Source: Nitrobacter sp035546855 (GTDB lineage: Bacteria > Pseudomonadota > Alphaproteobacteria > Rhizobiales > Xanthobacteraceae). Taken from it: DNA of 63,010 bases. The position numbers and the translations under genes were made by a program. Positions 34,426-43,552 of this stretch are shown here, one piece after another. The notes below the pieces were generated by a model. It made no database searches. It saw nothing but the letters and a program-made list of their open reading frames with translations, and was not told where the DNA came from. Every line of letters starts with the position of its first letter. Position 1 is the first letter of the stretch. The DNA lies in contig DASZVY010000019.1 of the NCBI GenBank assembly GCA_035546855.1, positions 1 through 63,010 on the forward strand, in the 5' to 3' direction.

Positions 34426-36924
34426 TTAGTAAAGTCCGCCGGTGCCGGGGCGGAACAGGCTCCGATCCGCATCGGGCGGCGGCGCCTGCGGCAAGCGGCC
34501 GTCGGCATCGGCGACGCCAATGACCGAATAGTTGTCAGGCGGCGCGGTGCCGGGCTTGAAGGCCTCGAGGATCGTGCCCGTGGTCTGGCCCGGCGCGGCG
34601 CGCATGCCGGTCTTTGAATCGACACGGACCAGCTTGATCCCGGCGGGAATGCGGAATTGCGCAGCCGGCTTGTCGGCGAGCGCGAGGTTCATGAAGTTGC
34701 GCGCGATCGGCGCTGCGAGATGTCCCCCCGTCGCGGTGCGGCCGAGATTGCGCGGCTTGTCGTAACCCATGTAGACGCCGATCACGAGATCCGGCGAGAA
34801 ACCGACGAACCAGGCATCCTTCTGGTCGTTCGTCGTTCCGGTCTTGCCCGCCATGGGCTTGTTGAATCCTGCAAAGGCCGCCGCTGCGGTGCCGTGCTGC
34901 ACCACCCCTTCCATCATCGACGTGATCTGGTAGGCGGTCATCGGATCGAGCACCTGCTCGCGGTGATCGATGAGTTGCGGTTCCGGCTGGTTTTTCCAAC
35001 CTTCCGACGCATCGCAACCGCGGCACTCACGCGTGTCGTGCTTGTAAATGGTGTGGCCGTAACGATCCTGGATACGATCGATCAGCGTTGGTTTGATGCG
35101 CCGTCCCCCGTTGTCGAGCATCGAGTACGCGGTCACCATGCGCAGCACGGTGGTTTCGCCGGCGCCAAGCGCGTAGGAGAGATAGTTCGGCAGTTCGTCA
35201 TAGACGCCGAACCGCTTGGCGTACTCGCCGATCAGCGGCATGCCGATGTCCTGCGCCAACCGCACGGTCACGGTGTTGAGCGAATGCTTGAGCGCGTTCC
35301 GCAACGTCGTCGGGCCGTAATATTTTTCCTTGGAGTAGTTTTCCGGACGCCACACACCGACGCCCTGCCCCTGATCGATCTCGATCGGGGCGTCGACCAC
35401 GACGGTCGACGGCGTATAGCCGTTGTCGAGCGCCGTGGAATAGACGATCGGCTTGAACGACGAGCCCGGCTGCCGATAGGCCTGTGTCGCGCGATTGAAC
35501 TGGCTCTGATCGAACGAGAAGCCGCCGACCATCGCCAGCACGCGGCCGGTGCGCGGATCCATCGCGACCATCGCGCCGGAGACCTCCGGCAACTGCCGCA
35601 AGCGGTATTGCCCTTCGACGGCCTTGCCGTCCTTGCCGATCAGCGGATCGACATAGATCACATCGCCGGGCGACAGCACCTGCGACACCGACGTGGGAGT
35701 TCGGCCGCGCGTCGGACCGGACGCCGCCTTGGCCCACTTCACCCCTTCGAGGGTGATCAGGCCGGTCTGCCGCTCCTTGCTGACAGCGCCGCCGAGTTCG
35801 CGCCCGGGCTGGAATCCGATCCGGGCCGACTGGTCATTGGTTTCGAGAACCACGGCCATCCGCCACGGCGCGATGTCCGACAGCGACTTGACATCGGCGA
35901 GCTTGACGCCCCAGTCACCGGAAATATCCAGCTTTTTGAGAGGACCGCGCCACCCCTGGGCCTCGTCGTATTTGACAAGGCCGTCGGCCATGGTCTTGCG
36001 CGCGTAGGATTGCAGCTTGGTGTCGAGCGTGGTTCGGACCGAAAGACCACCTTCGTAGAGTTTCTTTTCGCCGTAACGCTCGAACAGGTCGCGACGCACC
36101 TCTTCCGCGAAGTATTCACCGGCGATGGTGTGCGCCGAACTCGGGTGATTGGTGACGATCAGCGGATCCTTGCGGGCTTTGTCATAGTCGGCCTTGCTGA
36201 TCCAGCCGTTCTCCAGCAAGCGGTCGAGCACGTAGTTGCGGCGCTCAACCGCGCGGTCGTGATTTTTGACCGGGTGCAGGGTCGATGGCGCCTTCGGCAA
36301 GGCTGCCAGATAGGCGGCCTCGGCCACGGTCAGTTCGTTGACGGACTTGTCGAAATACACCAGCGACGCCGCGGCGATGCCGTACGCACCGAGGCCCAGA
36401 TAGATTTCATTCAGGTACAGTTCGAGAATCTTGTCCTTCGAATAGGCGCGCTCGATTCGCATCGCCAGCAAGGCTTCCTTGATCTTGCGGCTGAAAGAGA
36501 CCTCGTTGTTCAAGAGGAAGTTCTTCGCCACCTGCTGGGTGATGGTGGAGGCACCTTGCGGCCGGCGATTGGTTCCGATGTTCTGCGCATACAGAATCGC
36601 CGCGCGCGCCATACCGGCGTAATCGATGCCGCCGTGCTCGTAGAAGTTCTTGTCCTCGGCGGCGAGAAACGCGTTGATGACGAGTTTCGGCACGGCCTGG
36701 ATCGGAAGGTAGAGCCGGCGCTCCTTGGCATATTCGGCGAGCAGCGTGCCGTCGGCCGCATGCACGCGGGTCATCACCGGCGGCTCATAATTCTGAAGCT
36801 GCGAATAATCCGGCAAGTCCTTGGAAAAATGCCAGATCAGGCCGGCGACCGCGGCAACGCCCACGAGAAACACGATGGTTCCCGCCGCGAACAGAAAGCC
36901 CATGAACCGCAGCAGCAAGCGCAT
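34426..36924 (-). CDS. mrcA: penicillin-binding protein 1A
   Basis: An 832-residue bifunctional peptidoglycan synthase. It has a cytoplasmic stub and one membrane helix (residues 8-30), the glycosyltransferase domain with AEDKNFYEHGGIDY near residue 85, an OB-like insert, and the transpeptidase domain with SxxK in GSSFKP near residue 486, SLN in KHSLNT and KTG in MAGKTGTTN near residue 691. All catalytic motifs are intact. It lies between the amidase gene and prfB on the minus strand, an order I believe is common in this group. Confidence 0.95.
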   Translation of the reverse strand: MRLLLRFMGFLFAAGTIVFLVGVAAVAGLIWHFSKDLPDYSQLQNYEPPVMTRVHAADGTLLAEYAKERRLYLPIQAVPKLVINAFLAAEDKNFYEHGGIDYAGMARAAILYAQNIGTNRRPQGASTITQQVAKNFLLNNEVSFSRKIKEALLAMRIERAYSKDKILELYLNEIYLGLGAYGIAAASLVYFDKSVNELTVAEAAYLAALPKAPSTLHPVKNHDRAVERRNYVLDRLLENGWISKADYDKARKDPLIVTNHPSSAHTIAGEYFAEEVRRDLFERYGEKKLYEGGLSVRTTLDTKLQSYARKTMADGLVKYDEAQGWRGPLKKLDISGDWGVKLADVKSLSDIAPWRMAVVLETNDQSARIGFQPGRELGGAVSKERQTGLITLEGVKWAKAASGPTRGRTPTSVSQVLSPGDVIYVDPLIGKDGKAVEGQYRLRQLPEVSGAMVAMDPRTGRVLAMVGGFSFDQSQFNRATQAYRQPGSSFKPIVYSTALDNGYTPSTVVVDAPIEIDQGQGVGVWRPENYSKEKYYGPTTLRNALKHSLNTVTVRLAQDIGMPLIGEYAKRFGVYDELPNYLSYALGAGETTVLRMVTAYSMLDNGGRRIKPTLIDRIQDRYGHTIYKHDTRECRGCDASEGWKNQPEPQLIDHREQVLDPMTAYQITSMMEGVVQHGTAAAAFAGFNKPMAGKTGTTNDQKDAWFVGFSPDLVIGVYMGYDKPRNLGRTATGGHLAAPIARNFMNLALADKPAAQFRIPAGIKLVRVDSKTGMRAAPGQTTGTILEAFKPGTAPPDNYSVIGVADADGRLPQAPPPDADRSLFRPGTGGLY

Positions 36925-37130
36925 TACCGATTGTCCGTTTCATTCCTGCCGCAACCGACGGCGGTTCGCCTACACGCTGACCGTTCGCTCGTTTCGTCGG
37001 GTTCGCCCGGGCCGTGCTAACCTACTGACGGGAACGTTATTCTGACCGATTCTGCGAACCCGATGACGGTTTTCTATAGAGCCGACGCTGTGGCCAAACT
37101 AGGGCTTGCTCGGCAACAGTGCCGGTTTTT

Positions 37131-38435
37131 TCAGTTGGAAGGCGTGGCTGAAACCACCCTCTTGGCGAGAAAGGTATCGATGGCCTCCGCCACCGATCCC
37201 ACTGTCCGCTTCCGCCAACTGTCGGACGTCAGTTCGCGAAGATCCGACTTGTTCGAGACATAGCCGAGCTCGACCAGGACCGAAGGCACGTCCGGCGCCT
37301 TGAGAACCCGGAAGCCCGCGGACTTCAGGGGGTGCTTGTGCATCCGCGTGACGCCTTTCATTTCGCGCATCAGCAATCGTGCAAACCTGTTTGAAAAAGC
37401 GCGCGTTTCGCGCTGCGCGAGATCGATCAGGATATCGGCGACCTCGGACGGCTCTTCGGTCAGATTGACGCCCCCGATCGCGTCCGCCTTGTTCTCGGAC
37501 TCCGCAAGCCGGGCGGCCTCCGCGTCCGACGCCTTGTCGGACAAGGTATAAATCGTCGCTCCCTGGGCGTCCCCCTCACGATGCGGCAACGAGTCGGCAT
37601 GGATGGAAACGAACAAGGACGCCTTGTCGTTGCGCGCGATCTTGACCCGTTCATCGAGCGGAATGAAAGTATCGTCGTTCCGGGTCATCACCACGCGATA
37701 TTTTCCGTCTTTTTCGAGGCGATCACGCAGCGCCTGCGCAAACTCCAGCACAATGGTCTTCTCGGCCTCCCCGCTGGCAGCCTGCGTGCCATTATCGATA
37801 CCGCCATGTCCGGGGTCGATCACCACCAAAGGCCGGACGTCCGGCGTTGCGCCGGCGGCGGACGATGTCGATACGGCCGCATCGGCGACCGTGCGGGGTG
37901 CGTCGATGGACGGCTTGAGTTCCGGAGGACTTGCAGGGGGCAGTGACTGCAGGAAAGCCGTGCGGTCCACCGCCACGAGTTCCAAAATCAGCCGCGGCGG
38001 CTGACCGTTCGCCGCATCGAGCACATAGGCCTTGTTGATTTTCGCCGGTCCGGTGAGATCAAACACCATTCGGGACGCTCCCGGCATTACCATACCGTAG
38101 CGGAACGCCTTGATCAGCCCACGCCCGCTGCTGCCGGTTCCAACTGGAAGGCGGAAACTGACCTGCGGGATATCCACGACCGCGCGATAGGGATTGGCGA
38201 GCGTGAAAGCACGCAAATCCACCTTTTTGTCCAGGTCGAGAATGAAGCGGGTCTGCTTCTCGTCTCCGGCAAGGCGAGCGTCCGAAGCGACTGGAGCCGG
38301 GTCGACAATACTGGCGGGGTGGGATGCGTCCGTGCCTGCGGGAGCCGCTGAACCGGGGGTGGCAACAAGAAAGGTCGCGGCGCACATGCCCGCGAAGCCC
38401 CATGAACCGATACGAGTTGCGCGGCTCGCCAACAA
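37131..38435 (-). CDS. N-acetylmuramoyl-L-alanine amidase (AmiC type)
   Basis: A 434-residue exported amidase that cuts peptide stems from glycan strands during cell separation. It has a signal peptide (to about residue 31), an AMIN domain (about 55-160) that targets the septum, a linker, and Amidase_3. Zinc ligands are visible in VIDPGHGG, GEAEKT and SIHADS, and the catalytic Glu in LVELGYVSN. In the family an EnvC-type LytM protein activates it; the M23 peptidase at 28071 is one candidate. It is divergent from rne across a long gap. Confidence 0.92.
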   Translation of the reverse strand: MLASRATRIGSWGFAGMCAATFLVATPGSAAPAGTDASHPASIVDPAPVASDARLAGDEKQTRFILDLDKKVDLRAFTLANPYRAVVDIPQVSFRLPVGTGSSGRGLIKAFRYGMVMPGASRMVFDLTGPAKINKAYVLDAANGQPPRLILELVAVDRTAFLQSLPPASPPELKPSIDAPRTVADAAVSTSSAAGATPDVRPLVVIDPGHGGIDNGTQAASGEAEKTIVLEFAQALRDRLEKDGKYRVVMTRNDDTFIPLDERVKIARNDKASLFVSIHADSLPHREGDAQGATIYTLSDKASDAEAARLAESENKADAIGGVNLTEEPSEVADILIDLAQRETRAFSNRFARLLMREMKGVTRMHKHPLKSAGFRVLKAPDVPSVLVELGYVSNKSDLRELTSDSWRKRTVGSVAEAIDTFLAKRVVSATPSN

Positions 38436-39147
38436 ATCCTGCCTCCGGGCTCCCCTCCTTACCGCAATAGAACTGCAGGGTTAATCGGGTCTTAAGGATA
38501 AAAATCCGAATCCCGCCAGGTGTTGCGGACCGGCGACGCTCCCTTGCATGGAGCCGCCAATCCACGTATGTACGTGATGCTGACGGTAAAATTTCCGGTT
38601 GTGTCGCGTTCAGCCTCCCGGTGCAGCGTCCGGATCCTCCGAAATGGGAGGTTCCGGCGTTTTTCCGATCCCTCCACGGCCTGCGCAGCGCGCGGCTGAT
38701 TCAGGAGCGGCGGTCTCAAGCCCGAGCGGCGTCAGGTCCGGATCAAGACTCGTGCTTGGGACCACGTCACAACCGACCGCCCTGGCAGTGGCCCGCGAGG
38801 TCAAGACCCCGCGACCATGGCCGTGCGTTACGAGAACGGTGAGCGCCTCACGGGCCGGTGCCGATCCGTCAGCGACGAATAAGGCGGCGCTTTTGCCGCC
38901 AACCTGTTTAAGACGGGCCGACGCTTGATGCGCCAAGGTGTAGAGCCGACCAAGACCCCCAAATGGACCGCTTTCCTGCGGAGCGACAGCTCTGCACGAC
39001 GGACTGCCCGCGGGTCGCGTTCGGCCGGGCGTTCCGGATTGCGTTTCGGCCTTCCCCTCACCCCCGAATCAGGTGGACGGTCGCGCCACCCGGCCGCGCT
39101 GCGCGCGCGCGCCGCCTTGCGCGCCCTCTGCCGTCATGAGTTTGAAA
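38436..39147. other. long intergenic region, probable rne leader
   Basis: About 710 bp separate the divergent amidase and RNase E genes. The open frames inside lack ribosome sites and known families. A hairpin GGCGGC-GCTTTT-GCCGCC is at 38883-38900. The stretch from there to the rne start is GC-rich and could form the structured 5-prime leader through which RNase E limits its own mRNA in other bacteria. No promoter is obvious by eye. Confidence 0.4.
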
Positions 39148-42100
39148 ATGCCCAACAAAATGTTAATCGACGCCACCCACCCGGAGGAAACTCGGGTTGT
39201 TGTGGTTCGCGGCAACCGCGTCGAGGAATTTGATTTCGAGTCAGCCCAGCGCAAGCAACTACGCGGCAACATCTACCTCGCCAAAGTTACGCGCGTCGAG
39301 CCTTCCCTGCAGGCCGCGTTCATCGAGTACGGCGGCAATCGCCACGGCTTCCTGGCCTTCAGTGAAATCCATCCCGATTACTATCAAATTCCGGTGGCCG
39401 ACCGTCAGGCCCTGATCGAGGCCGACGAGCGCGCCCACCGCGAAGCCGAGGAAGAATCGGAAAACCGCTCCAGCCGCCGCCGTTCCCGTCACCGCAACTC
39501 GCGGCGCCGTGGCCATGGCGAACGGGTGCAGAGCGCGGTGATTGAGGATTCCGGCGATGCCGCGTTGGCAACCGGGGACTCCCACGACGAGAACCATCAC
39601 GACGACGAGACACAGCGCGATCAGCCCGACAGCGAATACAGCCCCGCGCCTTCCGACGATGTTGGTCATCACGAGGCTGAGGCCGGCCATCATGACGATC
39701 CCGCGTATCCGCACGAGACGGATTCTTACGACGACGCTCATGACCATGACGAGCATCATCCCGAGGCGGCAGAAGCCGTCTCTTTCGTCAGTCCGGTGGA
39801 AGCTGCCGTTGCCGAAGCCGTCGCGACCCTCGACCCGATCGCGCTTGAAGCCATTCCCGCGCACGATCACGAAAGTCCGGACGATGACCGGACGGGCGGC
39901 TTCTCGGCAGATCCTGAGCCCGCCGCGGACGTCCACGATTCCGTCCACGCCGACGACCATCACGACGACGATCATCATGACGATGACGCCGTCTCAACGG
40001 CCGAAGGCGACGAGGAAGACGACGACACCGAGGAAGAAGTTGAATCCGTCGGCGGCGACGACGCGCTCGAGGAAGTTCCCGAGCGGTCCTATCGCCCTCG
40101 CCGCCAGTACAAGATTCAGGAAGTCATCAAGCGCCGCCAGGTCATGCTGGTGCAGGTGGTCAAGGAAGAACGCGGCAACAAGGGCGCTGCGCTGACCACC
40201 TACCTGTCGCTTGCCGGCCGCTATGCCGTCCTGATGCCGAATACGGCGCGTGGCGGCGGCATCAGCCGCAAGATCACTTCCGCTCAAGACCGTTCGCGGC
40301 TGAAGGAGGTGGTGCAGGATCTCGATGTGCCGGAAGGGATGGGCATCATCCTGCGCACGGCCGGCGCGGCCCGCACGAAGCCCGAGATCAAGCGCGATTT
40401 CGAGTACCTCCTGCGCATGTGGGAAACCGTGCGCGACATGACGCTCCGGTCACAGGCCCCGACCCTCGTTTATGAGGAAGGCTCTCTGATCAAGCGCTCG
40501 CTGCGCGATCTCTACAACAAGGAGATAGACGAGGTCCTTGTCGCCGGTGAAGGCGGCTACCAGGAAGCGCGCGACTTCATGAAGATGCTGATGCCGTCGA
40601 ATGTGCGATCGGTGAAGCAGTATCGTGACGGCCAGCCGCTGTTCTCCCGGATGGGCGTCGAAAGCCAGCTCGACGCGATGTTCTCGCCGATCGTGCAACT
40701 CAGATCGGGTGGCTACATCGTCATCAATCAGACCGAGGCTCTGGTCTCGATCGACGTCAACTCCGGCCGCTCGACGCGCGAACATCACATTGAGGACACC
40801 GCGCTCAAGACCAATCTGGAGGCCGCCGAAGAAGTCGCGCGGCAGCTTCGCCTGCGTGACCTCGCGGGACTGATCGTCATCGACTTCATCGACATGGACG
40901 AGAAGCGCAACAACCGCGCGGTGGAGCGCAAGCTCAGCGACTGTCTGCGGCACGATCGCGCGCGCATCCAGGTCGGCCGCATCTCGCACTTCGGTCTGCT
41001 CGAAATGTCGCGCCAGCGCATTCGCGCCAGCGTGCTGGAAAGCTCGACCGAGCCCTGCCCGCATTGCGGCGGCACGGGTCATGTCCGCTCCGTGTCTTCC
41101 GTTGCCCTGCAGTTGCTGCGCGGCCTGGAAGAAACCCTGATGAAGGGCGCAACACACAACCTCATCGTCCGCACCCGGACCGACGTCGCGCTATATGTTC
41201 TCAATCACAAGCGCGGCCACCTCCGCGATCTCGAGAACGGATTCAAGGTCACGCTGTCGGTCATCGCCGATCCGACGGTCAGCGGCCAGCAATCCTACGT
41301 CATTGACCGCGGTGAGCAGGTCCACACGCTCGAAGCCGCGAAGGCTTTGCTCGCTACGCAACTCGCCGCGTCTCCGCAGGACGACGTCGAGGACGACGAC
41401 GAGCCGTTCGACGTCGAGGCCGAAGTCGAAACGGAAGAAACCGAGGGATTGTCGGAAGAGGTATCCGCGTCTGAAGCCGGCGAAGGTGACGGCGACGGCC
41501 GCAGGCGCAAGCGCCGGCGACGGCGGCGTGGCCGCTCCGGCGAAAATCGCAATGAGGCCCCGCCGCGCGATGATCAGGACGATGTAATCGCCGGTGAACT
41601 GACTGAAGCCTCAGCCGAGGAATCCGATACGACCGCAGATGATGGCGACGATCAGGGCAGCGAAACCCATGCCGAGCAACCGCAAAACGGCGAGCGTCGG
41701 CCGCGGAGGCGTGGGCGCCGCGGAGGCCGCCGCCGCCGTGGCGGCGCCGAGGACGGGCTCGTTGGCTCGATCGCCGACGAACTCAACTCAACGTTCGAGC
41801 CAGAGGTTGCTCACGCCGTCGCCGATCTCGATGCGGCGACGACAGAGTCAGGCCAAACGGCCGACGTCGCTCAGCCGGCCGCTGAACCGGCGCCGGAGCC
41901 GACCGCCGCTCCTTCGGAGCCGGTGATCGCACCGGAAGCGCCTCACGAGGAGAAAGCCCAGGAGAGTGAGCGCGGCATCCGTCGGCGGTCCACCGTGCGC
42001 GAGAAGGTCAGCTTCGGCACGCCGGCTCCGGAGTCCGCGCCCTCGCCTGCGCCAGTCGAAAATTCGGAGCCTGCAAATTCGGAGCCCGCAGTTGAGCCGC

Positions 42101-42177
42101 CCGAACAATCGGTGACCGAACCCGCGGCACCGCGTCGTGCCGGCTGGTGGTCGCGCCGGTTCGGTAACGGCAGCTAA
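39148..42177 (+). CDS. rne: ribonuclease E
   Basis: A 1009-residue endoribonuclease, core of the RNA degradosome. The S1 RNA-binding domain begins near residue 30 (GNIYLAKVTRVEPSLQAAFI). It is split by a roughly 210-residue acidic, His/Asp-rich insertion (about 95-305), and resumes at RPRRQYKIQEV. The DNase I-like catalytic part has SIDVNSGRSTR and DFIDMD; the Zn-link is CPHCGGTGH near residue 636. The C-terminal 270 residues are disordered, with two Arg-rich blocks and an acidic Pro-rich end, the usual platform for partners. I start at MPNKMLIDATHPEE; upstream in-frame Met codons lack homology. Confidence 0.94.
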   Translation: MPNKMLIDATHPEETRVVVVRGNRVEEFDFESAQRKQLRGNIYLAKVTRVEPSLQAAFIEYGGNRHGFLAFSEIHPDYYQIPVADRQALIEADERAHREAEEESENRSSRRRSRHRNSRRRGHGERVQSAVIEDSGDAALATGDSHDENHHDDETQRDQPDSEYSPAPSDDVGHHEAEAGHHDDPAYPHETDSYDDAHDHDEHHPEAAEAVSFVSPVEAAVAEAVATLDPIALEAIPAHDHESPDDDRTGGFSADPEPAADVHDSVHADDHHDDDHHDDDAVSTAEGDEEDDDTEEEVESVGGDDALEEVPERSYRPRRQYKIQEVIKRRQVMLVQVVKEERGNKGAALTTYLSLAGRYAVLMPNTARGGGISRKITSAQDRSRLKEVVQDLDVPEGMGIILRTAGAARTKPEIKRDFEYLLRMWETVRDMTLRSQAPTLVYEEGSLIKRSLRDLYNKEIDEVLVAGEGGYQEARDFMKMLMPSNVRSVKQYRDGQPLFSRMGVESQLDAMFSPIVQLRSGGYIVINQTEALVSIDVNSGRSTREHHIEDTALKTNLEAAEEVARQLRLRDLAGLIVIDFIDMDEKRNNRAVERKLSDCLRHDRARIQVGRISHFGLLEMSRQRIRASVLESSTEPCPHCGGTGHVRSVSSVALQLLRGLEETLMKGATHNLIVRTRTDVALYVLNHKRGHLRDLENGFKVTLSVIADPTVSGQQSYVIDRGEQVHTLEAAKALLATQLAASPQDDVEDDDEPFDVEAEVETEETEGLSEEVSASEAGEGDGDGRRRKRRRRRRGRSGENRNEAPPRDDQDDVIAGELTEASAEESDTTADDGDDQGSETHAEQPQNGERRPRRRGRRGGRRRRGGAEDGLVGSIADELNSTFEPEVAHAVADLDAATTESGQTADVAQPAAEPAPEPTAAPSEPVIAPEAPHEEKAQESERGIRRRSTVREKVSFGTPAPESAPSPAPVENSEPANSEPAVEPPEQSVTEPAAPRRAGWWSRRFGNGS

Positions 42178-42193
42178 TGTGTCATTCCACGAT

Positions 42194-42211
42194 GGCCGGC
42201 ATAAGCCGGCC
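42194..42211. terminator. hairpin between rne and the aminotransferase gene
   Basis: GGCCGGC-ATAA-GCCGGCC, a perfect stem in the 75 bp between convergent genes, just after GTCATTCCAC. It could serve both transcripts; there is no T tract. Confidence 0.5.
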
Positions 42212-42252
42212 GTCGCCAGTTGCGCCCGCGATCAAGCTCGGCTGACAACGGC

Positions 42253-43446
42253 TCAGGCCGCCGTCAGCCAGCGCGTGATGCGCACCACCGCTTCATGCAT
42301 TTCCGCGGACGATCGCGCATAGGACAGTCGCACGAAGCGATGTCCGTTCACCGGATCGAAATCGATTCCCGACGTGGCTGCGACATACGCCTGTTCCAGC
42401 ATCGCCCGCGTGAAGTCGAGGCTGTTGCCGGCAAATTTCGAGATGTCTGCATAGAGGTAAAATGCCCCGTCGGCAGGCAAAAATGTGTCGAGGCCCGCTT
42501 GCGGCAAACCCGCGATCAAAATGCGGCGGTTTTCTTCATACCCGTCCTTGATGATGTCCATCTCGTCGCGGCCGTCGAACGCCGCTTCCGCCGCGATCTG
42601 CGACAGCGTCGGCACTGAAATCGAGAGATTCTGCTGCAACCGCTCGATCGGCCGCACCAGAGGCTCGGGGACAACCATCCAGCCCACCCGCCAGCCGGTC
42701 ATGCAGAAGTATTTCGAGAACGAGTTGATCACGAGCGCCCGTGGCGACAGTTCGGCGGCGGTCACCGCCGGAAAGGCATAATCGAGCCCGTGATAGATCT
42801 CGTCCGAAATAAAGCGAATGCCCTCGCTGTCGGCGGCGGCGATCAATTGCGTCAGCGCGTCGCGCGACATCATCGTGCCGGTCGGATTGGCAGGACTGCC
42901 GACCAGCACGCCTTTCAGCGGCGTCCTGCGATGCGCCGCGAGCAACGCCTCCCCGGTCAGGGCGTGACGGTTCTCACTCGATGTCTCGATCAGAACCGGC
43001 TCGCAGCCGAGCGCCGTCAGGATATGGCGATAGGGCGGATAACCCGGCACGGTCACGGCGACGCGATCGCCGGGCTCGAACATCGCCAGAAACGCCAGAA
43101 TGAAGGCACCTGACGATCCCGTGGTCACGACGATCCGTTCCGGATCGACGTCGCAGCCGTAAGCATCCCGATAGTGTCGCGCGATCCGCGTCCGCAGCGA
43201 CGGCAAACCGAGCGCCGAGGTGTAGTCGATCTGACCGCGCTCGAGCGCGGCATGCGCCGCCAGCCGTGCGGTTCTCGGCGCCGGTGCCGCCGGTTGCCCG
43301 ACTTCCATGTGAATCACATGACCGCCCGACGCCTCGATTCGCGCCGCTGCGGCCATCACGTCCATCACCATGAACGGCGGAACCTCGCTGCGACGTGATG
43401 CCGCCAGCAGGCTCCCGGCCCGGCTTGTTGCTGTCGCGTCCTGCAT
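42253..43446 (-). CDS. PLP-dependent class I/II aminotransferase
   Basis: A 397-residue fold type I aminotransferase. The PLP Lys is in NSFSKYFCMTGWRVGW near residue 238, with the cofactor-binding SPANPTGT and the Tyr in DEIYHGLDY, and the C-terminal Arg in RFVRLSYA. It is similar to aspartate/valine-pyruvate-type enzymes; substrate not assignable. The gene is divergent from the M48 protease gene across about 105 bp. Confidence 0.89.
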   Translation of the reverse strand: MQDATATSRAGSLLAASRRSEVPPFMVMDVMAAAARIEASGGHVIHMEVGQPAAPAPRTARLAAHAALERGQIDYTSALGLPSLRTRIARHYRDAYGCDVDPERIVVTTGSSGAFILAFLAMFEPGDRVAVTVPGYPPYRHILTALGCEPVLIETSSENRHALTGEALLAAHRRTPLKGVLVGSPANPTGTMMSRDALTQLIAAADSEGIRFISDEIYHGLDYAFPAVTAAELSPRALVINSFSKYFCMTGWRVGWMVVPEPLVRPIERLQQNLSISVPTLSQIAAEAAFDGRDEMDIIKDGYEENRRILIAGLPQAGLDTFLPADGAFYLYADISKFAGNSLDFTRAMLEQAYVAATSGIDFDPVNGHRFVRLSYARSSAEMHEAVVRITRWLTAA

Positions 43447-43552
43447 GGAAATCTGCTATCCCGCTCCGCACTGTCGCCGCCCCATCAAAGGCCGCGCTCC
43501 CGCCGCATTCGGCGGCTTGTTAACGGCATATCGCGTATTCGAACTCCGGCCA

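Noticed and set aside
34657..37020. 787-codon plus-strand frame opposite mrcA
   Set aside because: Antisense shadow of a gene with all catalytic motifs intact.
38599..38936. Small open frames on both strands in the amidase-rne gap
   Set aside because: No ribosome sites, biased composition and mutual overlap on opposite strands; more likely leader DNA.
39590..40000. His/Asp-rich part of rne as an assembly or low-complexity artefact
   Set aside because: The frame stays open with conserved S1 sequence on both sides, and the repeats are not exact copies at DNA level.
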